Of a stretch of DNA of 64,000 nucleotides, positions 59,310 through 64,000 are shown one piece after another (the first letter of the stretch is position 1; every line of letters begins with the position of its first letter). The translations under genes and the position numbers were made by a program. The stretch covers positions 1 to 64,000 of the forward strand of contig NZ_FOVH01000013.1 in assembly GCF_900115095.1 (NCBI RefSeq). The letters run 5' to 3'. The stretch is from Actinomadura madurae. GTDB taxonomy: Bacteria > Actinomycetota > Actinomycetes > Streptosporangiales > Streptosporangiaceae. The notes under the pieces were generated by a model that worked only from the letters and a program-made list of their open reading frames with translations, ran no database searches and was not told the DNA's origin.

Positions 59310-61942
59310 GCCAGTCCGCGTCGCCCGGACCCGATACGCTGACCGTCGGCCGGGACGTCGGCGGGCGGCCGCTCGCCCCATGGAACGAGACGGACAGGGA
59401 ACTCCCGGAGGCGACCCTCCCGGCCCTGTTCGAGGCGCAGGCGGCGCGTACCCCCCGTGCCGTCGCCCTCCGTTTCGAGGGCCGTGACTGCGGCTACGCC
59501 GCGCTCAACGCGCGGGCGAACCGGCTGGCCCGCGCCCTCGTGGACCGGCGGATCGGCCCGGAACAGGTCGTCGCCCTGGCGATACCGCGATCCATCGACG
59601 TCATCGTGGCCATGCTCGCCGTGCTCAAGGCCGGCGGCGCGGTGCTCCCCGTCGACCTGTCGCACCCGGCACCCCGCGTCGCCGGAATGCTGAAGGACGC
59701 CGGGCCGGCGCTGACGCTGACCGCGGACGGGTCCCCGCCGCACCTCGGGCGGCACGGCCGGGTCCTGCCGTTCGCGGCACTGGACGGCGAGGCCGCCGGC
59801 CGTTCACCGGTGGACCTCACCGACGACCGGGACCGCGTCGCGCCCCTGCACGTCGGCCATCCCGCCTACGTGGTCTACACCTCGGGCTCCACGGGTCGTC
59901 CCAAGGGGGTGGTCGTCACCCATCGCGGGATACCGAGCCTGTCCGCGGCCCAAGCGGAGGAGTTCGGCGTCGGGCCGGCCAGCCGCGTCCTGCAGTTCGC
60001 CTCCTTGGGCTTCGACGCCGCGGTGTCCGAGATCTGCATGGCGCTCCTGCACGGCGCGACGCTCGTGCTCGCGCCGCAGGAGCGGCTGATGCCGGGGGCG
60101 GCGCTCGCCGACGTGGTCACCAGGGAGTCCATCACCCACGCCACGCTGCCGCCCGCGGTACTGCCCCTCCAGGAAGGGCCCGACCGGCTGCCGCCGGACC
60201 TCGCGCTCATCGTGGCGGGGGAGGCCTGCCCCGCGGGCGTCGCTGACCGGTGGTCGCGCGGCCGGCTGATGATCAATGGCTACGGGCCGACCGAGAGCAC
60301 GGTGTGCGCGACGATGGCGCGCCTGCCGCCGGGGGCGGGCAGGCCCCCCATCGGCCGGCCGATCCTCAACACCCGGGCGTACGTGCTGGACGACCGCCTG
60401 CGGCCGGCGCCGGTCGGCTCGGTCGGGGAGCTGTTCGTCTCGGGGCACGGGCTCGCGCGGGGATACCTGCGCCGGCCGGGCCTCACCGCCGCCCGGTTCG
60501 TCGCCGATCCCTTCCGCTCGGACGGCTCCCGCATGTACCGCACCGGCGACCTCGCCAGCCGGCGCCCCGACGGCATGCTCGACTTCCACGGCCGCGCGGA
60601 CGACCAGATCAAGATCCGCGGATACCGGATCGAGCCCGCCGAGATCGAGGAGGTGCTCCTCACCGACCCCGAGGTCGCGCAGGCGCGGGTGCGGCTGCGG
60701 CGCATGGGGGACACCGCGTACCTGGTCGCCTACGCGGTGCCGGTCGAGGACGGCCACGTCTCGGCGGCGGGCCTGCGCCGCAGGGTGGCCGAGGCCCTCC
60801 CGGACTACATGGTCCCGGCGGCCGTGGTGGCGATCCCCGCGCTCCCGCTGACCGCCAGCGGCAAGCTCGACCTGGGCGCGCTGCCGGCGCCCCGGTTCGT
60901 GCCCCGCGGCTCCCGTGCCGCGCCCCGGACGCCGCAGGAGGAGGTCCTGTGCAGGATCTTCGCCGAGGTGCTCGTGCTGCCCGCGGTCGGCATCGACGAC
61001 AACTTCTTCGAGCTCGGCGGGGACTCGCTGCTCGCCGCCCGGCTGGCGAGCCGGATACGCCTCACGCTCGGCGACGACCTGCCCATCGCGTCGATCGTGG
61101 AGGCGGGCACCCCCGGCCGGCTCGCCCGGCTGCTCGGGCTCGACCGGCGGGAGAGCGCGCTGGAGGTCCTGCTGCCGCTCCGCGAATCCGGGTCGAGGCC
61201 GCCCCTGTTCTGCGTGCACCCGGCGGGCGGGATCGGCTGGTCGTACGCGAGGCTGCTGCCCCATCTCGACGCGGAGCAGCCGGTGTACGGGATCCAGGCC
61301 GGCGGGCTGACCGGCCGCCTGCCGCCGAGCCGCGGCATGGACGAGATGGTGGACCGCTACCTGACGGTGATCAGGTCGGTGCGGGGCACCGGGCCGTACC
61401 GCCTGCTCGGCTGGTCCTTCGGCGGCCTGGTGGCGCACGCGCTGGCGGCCCGGCTCCAGGAGCAGGGAGAGCGGGTCGAGTTCCTCGCGATGCTCGACAC
61501 CCATCCCCGGGTCCCCTCCCGGTTGCGGCACGCGGGCACCGAGGCGGACCTGCTGGCCGATCTCCTGCACTTCATCGACCTGCCGTCCGATGAGGCGGTG
61601 ACCGGGCCGATCGACCGCACGACCGTGCTGTGGCTCGCCCGCCGCGAGGGCAGCGCGCTGGCGAGCCTCGACGAGGTCACCATCGGGCGCATCGTCGACG
61701 TGTTCGCCGCGAACTACAAGATCCTGCTGGACCACGCCCCACCGCGGGTCAGCGGGGACGCCCACCTCTTCACCGCGGTCCGCGGGGACCGGGACGGCCT
61801 GTCGGCGACGGCGTGGAAGCCGTTCGTCGAGGGAGAGGTGCACGAGCACGAGGTGGACTGCGAGCACCGCGACATGGGCCGGGCGGCCCCGATGGCCCGG
61901 ATCGGATCGGCGGTGCGCGCGTTGCTCGCCTCGATCGACTGA
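59306..61942 (+). CDS. Free-standing A-T-TE protein, tyrosine-type
   Basis: The 878-residue protein has no condensation domain: an A domain (about residues 30-520), a carrier protein (about 535-605) and a thioesterase (about 625-870). The specificity residues D-A-S-T-I-A-G-V-C-K are a tyrosine-type code. The carrier protein reads LGGDSLLA, unlike the GGHS of all main-line carriers; GGDS is common where tailoring enzymes act on the bound amino acid. The thioesterase has GWSFGG, an Asp in MLDTHPR and a His in CEHRDM. Such units (compare BpsD in balhimycin) hold an amino acid for beta-hydroxylation and then let it go. Here they can pair with the CmlA-type hydroxylase and the halogenase. It overlaps hmo by ATGA. 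Substrate likely, full role inferred. Confidence 0.9.
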   Translation: MSQSASPGPDTLTVGRDVGGRPLAPWNETDRELPEATLPALFEAQAARTPRAVALRFEGRDCGYAALNARANRLARALVDRRIGPEQVVALAIPRSIDVIVAMLAVLKAGGAVLPVDLSHPAPRVAGMLKDAGPALTLTADGSPPHLGRHGRVLPFAALDGEAAGRSPVDLTDDRDRVAPLHVGHPAYVVYTSGSTGRPKGVVVTHRGIPSLSAAQAEEFGVGPASRVLQFASLGFDAAVSEICMALLHGATLVLAPQERLMPGAALADVVTRESITHATLPPAVLPLQEGPDRLPPDLALIVAGEACPAGVADRWSRGRLMINGYGPTESTVCATMARLPPGAGRPPIGRPILNTRAYVLDDRLRPAPVGSVGELFVSGHGLARGYLRRPGLTAARFVADPFRSDGSRMYRTGDLASRRPDGMLDFHGRADDQIKIRGYRIEPAEIEEVLLTDPEVAQARVRLRRMGDTAYLVAYAVPVEDGHVSAAGLRRRVAEALPDYMVPAAVVAIPALPLTASGKLDLGALPAPRFVPRGSRAAPRTPQEEVLCRIFAEVLVLPAVGIDDNFFELGGDSLLAARLASRIRLTLGDDLPIASIVEAGTPGRLARLLGLDRRESALEVLLPLRESGSRPPLFCVHPAGGIGWSYARLLPHLDAEQPVYGIQAGGLTGRLPPSRGMDEMVDRYLTVIRSVRGTGPYRLLGWSFGGLVAHALAARLQEQGERVEFLAMLDTHPRVPSRLRHAGTEADLLADLLHFIDLPSDEAVTGPIDRTTVLWLARREGSALASLDEVTIGRIVDVFAANYKILLDHAPPRVSGDAHLFTAVRGDRDGLSATAWKPFVEGEVHEHEVDCEHRDMGRAAPMARIGSAVRALLASID

Positions 61943-61945
61943 ACT

Positions 61946-61950
61946 GGAGG
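61946..61950 (+). promoter_or_regulatory. Ribosome binding site of the halogenase gene
   Basis: GGAGG, 4 nt before the GTG at 61955, supports this GTG start over later codons, although spacing is short. Confidence 0.6.
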
Positions 61951-61954
61951 AGAA

Positions 61955-63424
61955 GTGAGTTCATCCACGGCGGAGAGCTTCGACATCGTGGTCATCGGCG
62001 GCGGCCCCGGCGGGTCGACCGTGTCCACCCTGACCGCGAAGCAGGGGCACCGGGTCCTGCTCCTAGAACGGGACACGTTCCCGCGCTACCAGATCGGCGA
62101 GTCGCTGCTCCCCGCGACGGCGCACGGCATCGCCAGGCTGCTCGGCGTGGACGAGGAACTGCGGAGCGCGGGGTTCACGAGGAAGAAGGGCGGGACGTTC
62201 CGCTGGGGCTCCAATCCCGAGCCGTGGACGTTCAGCTTCGCGGTCTCGCCGAAGCTCGCGGGCCCGACGTCGTTCGCCTACCAGGTCGAACGGATGAAGT
62301 TCGACCAGATCCTGCTGGACAACGCGCGCCGGCACGGCGTCGAGGTGCGGGAGGAGAGCACCGTGATCGGCGTGCTCGAGGACGAGGGGAGGATCGGCGG
62401 CGTCCGCTATGTCGACGCTGACGGGAACGAGCACACGGTCGAGTCGGCATTCGTGGTGGACGCGTCGGGCAACACCGGCCGCACCTACCGCCATGTCGGA
62501 GGGGAGCGACGTTACTCGGAGTTCTTCCGCAACCTCGCGCTCTTCGGTTACTTCGAGGGCGGCAAACGCCTGCCGGCCCCCAACTCGGGCAACATCCTGT
62601 CGGCCGCCTTCGAGGACGGCTGGTTCTGGTACATCCCGCTCTCGCCGACCTTGACCAGCGTGGGAGCCGTCGTGCACCGGGACGCCGCGAGCAAGGTGCA
62701 GGGCGACCGGGAGGCGGCGCTGAACCGCCTCATCGAGGCGTGCCCGCTGATCAAGGAGTACCTGGCCGGCGCGCGGCGGGTGACGTCGGGCCCCTACGGG
62801 GAACTGCGCGTGCGCAAGGACTACTCGTACTGCAACACCCGGTTCTGGCGGCCGGGCATGGTCCTGGTCGGGGACGCCGCCTGCTTCGTCGATCCGGTCT
62901 TCTCCTCGGGGGTGCACCTCGCGACCTACAGCGGGCTGCTCGCCGCGCGTTCCGTGAACAGCTGCCTGGCCGGCACGGTCGGGGAGAAGGAGGCGTTCCA
63001 GGAGTTCGAACGCCGCTACCGGCGAGAGTACGGCGTCTTCTACGAGTTCCTCGTCTCCTTCTACGGGATGCAGGCGGACGAGCGGTCCTATTTCTGGGCG
63101 GCCAAGAAGGTGACGAACTATCCCGACTCGGAGCTGGAGGCCTTCGTGGAGCTCGTCGGCGGGCTGGCCTCCGGCGACGTGATCGACGCCACGCCGCAGT
63201 CGGTCTCCGAGGAGCTGGTGAGCGGGACCGAGGCACTGGCGGCCGCCGGCCGGAGCGGCACGGACTCCGGCGACCTGCACGGCAGGCCCGTGGTGGCGAA
63301 CGCGATGGCCGAGAGCGCGAACATGCAGGCGGAGGTCCTGCTGGGCGTGGAGCCGGCGCCGCTCTTCCCGGACGGGCTCGTCAGCACGCCGGACGGGCTG
63401 CACTGGACCCACCCGAGCGCCTGA
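61955..63424 (+). CDS. FADH2-dependent halogenase
   Basis: The 489-residue enzyme is a flavin-dependent halogenase of the type that acts on carrier-bound phenols. It has the FAD motif GGGPGGS near the N-terminus, the YQIGESLLP stretch, the halogenase signature WFWYIPL and the second FAD motif LVGDAACFVDPVFSSGVHLA. It needs a separate flavin reductase, which usually comes from general metabolism. It starts with GTG, 12 nt after the A-T-TE gene, so tyrosine on that protein is a natural substrate; Hpg or Tyr on the main line is the alternative known from glycopeptide and ramoplanin pathways. Chlorination is more likely than bromination given the family. Confidence 0.93.
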   Translation: MSSSTAESFDIVVIGGGPGGSTVSTLTAKQGHRVLLLERDTFPRYQIGESLLPATAHGIARLLGVDEELRSAGFTRKKGGTFRWGSNPEPWTFSFAVSPKLAGPTSFAYQVERMKFDQILLDNARRHGVEVREESTVIGVLEDEGRIGGVRYVDADGNEHTVESAFVVDASGNTGRTYRHVGGERRYSEFFRNLALFGYFEGGKRLPAPNSGNILSAAFEDGWFWYIPLSPTLTSVGAVVHRDAASKVQGDREAALNRLIEACPLIKEYLAGARRVTSGPYGELRVRKDYSYCNTRFWRPGMVLVGDAACFVDPVFSSGVHLATYSGLLAARSVNSCLAGTVGEKEAFQEFERRYRREYGVFYEFLVSFYGMQADERSYFWAAKKVTNYPDSELEAFVELVGGLASGDVIDATPQSVSEELVSGTEALAAAGRSGTDSGDLHGRPVVANAMAESANMQAEVLLGVEPAPLFPDGLVSTPDGLHWTHPSA

Positions 63425-63479
63425 CCCGCACACGTCCGACCGGCCCGGTGGCTCGCGGAGTCCCGGTGAAGGGAACTCC

Positions 63480-64000
63480 ATGCCAGTCGCGGTTGGTCCG
63501 GTGGCGCCGATCAGCCCCCATGACCTGTTGCTCTTCCTGCTGCAAGTCGGGTCACTGCTCGCGCTCGCGGTGGGACTGGGCAGGGTGGCGGTCCGGTTCG
63601 GGCTGCCGGCGATCGTGGGGGAGCTGTGCGCGGGCGTGCTGGTCGGTCCCTCGGTGCTGGCGAACCTGGCGCCCGGCTTCTACGACTGGTTCCTGCCGCA
63701 GGACACCGCCCAGTTCCACCTGCTCGACGCGGTGGGACAGATCGGTGTCCTCCTGCTGGTCGGCCTGACCGGTGCGCACATGGACCTCGGCCTGGTCCGG
63801 CGGAGGGGGACGACCGCCGCCCGGGTCAGCGCGGCCGGAGTGGCGGTCCCGCTCGGGCTCGGGGTCGTCGTGGGGCTGGTCCTGCCCGCCTCGCTGGTGC
63901 CCGGTACGGCCGACCGCGGCACGTTCGCGCTGTTCCTCGGCGTGGCGATGGGGGTGAGCGCGATCCCCGTCATCGCCAAGACGCTGATGGAGATGCGCCT
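63480..64000 (+). CDS. Cation/proton antiporter, 3'-truncated
   Basis: The first 173 residues of a membrane protein are visible before the window ends. Hydrophobic segments (about residues 14-30, 38-55, 75-92, 105-130 and 135-155) and the motif GLPAIVGELCAGVLVGPSVL match the N-terminus of CPA2-type Na+(K+)/H+ antiporters. The start is ATG at 63480 with GAAGGGA upstream, 55 nt after the halogenase. Antiporters of this kind often neighbour halogenases in glycopeptide-type clusters, and may serve resistance or ion balance; the role there is not settled. Confidence 0.88.
   Translation, partial: MPVAVGPVAPISPHDLLLFLLQVGSLLALAVGLGRVAVRFGLPAIVGELCAGVLVGPSVLANLAPGFYDWFLPQDTAQFHLLDAVGQIGVLLLVGLTGAHMDLGLVRRRGTTAARVSAAGVAVPLGLGVVVGLVLPASLVPGTADRGTFALFLGVAMGVSAIPVIAKTLMEMR

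Overview
The window is the core of a nonribosomal peptide gene cluster from a very GC-rich filamentous actinomycete. The GC bias, ATGA/GTGA gene overlaps, GTG starts and a StrR-type operator all fit; the genus cannot be told. The left edge cuts into an NRPS gene and the right edge cuts into an antiporter gene, so the cluster extends both ways.

Left block (1-48094, + strand): three NRPS genes joined by ATGA overlaps carry 15 modules (numbered here from the left edge) and a terminal thioesterase, followed by an overlapping O-methyltransferase gene. Specificity residues read Asp-2-3-Ser-5-Asp-7-Asn-9-10-11-basic-Thr-Asp-15. The Ser adenylation domain contains an inserted FkbM-type methyltransferase, which suggests O-methylserine. 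There are no separate epimerization domains. Six dual epimerization/condensation (E/C) domains predict D-residues at positions 1, 5, 7, 10, 12 and 14.

Centre (48119-51958, - strand): a three-gene operon encodes an alpha/beta-hydrolase, an ABC exporter and a protein resembling the SfmD/LmbB2 heme-dependent tyrosine 3-hydroxylases. It diverges from the right-hand block across a 206-bp gap with a perfect GTTCAACTG-N11-CAGTTGAAC palindrome that matches the StrR family operator.

Right block (52165-64000, + strand): a CmlA-type beta-hydroxylase, dpgA-dpgB-dpgC (3,5-dihydroxyphenylglycine), hmaS-hmo (4-hydroxyphenylglycine), a free-standing Tyr-type A-T-TE protein, a flavin halogenase and a cation/proton antiporter. 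No dpgD, HpgT aminotransferase, MbtH protein, P450, glycosyltransferase or X-domain is present in the window.

Taken together, the cluster should make a long, acidic, arylglycine-containing peptide of at least 15 residues, released by a thioesterase and probably chlorinated. A tyrosine appears to be modified off the main line (3-hydroxylation, possibly O-methylation, beta-hydroxylation, possibly chlorination) on the A-T-TE protein. NRPS module 2, whose pocket looks like an enlarged Tyr pocket, could take that product. The window is not a vancomycin-type cross-linked glycopeptide cluster, because X-domain and P450 genes are absent.
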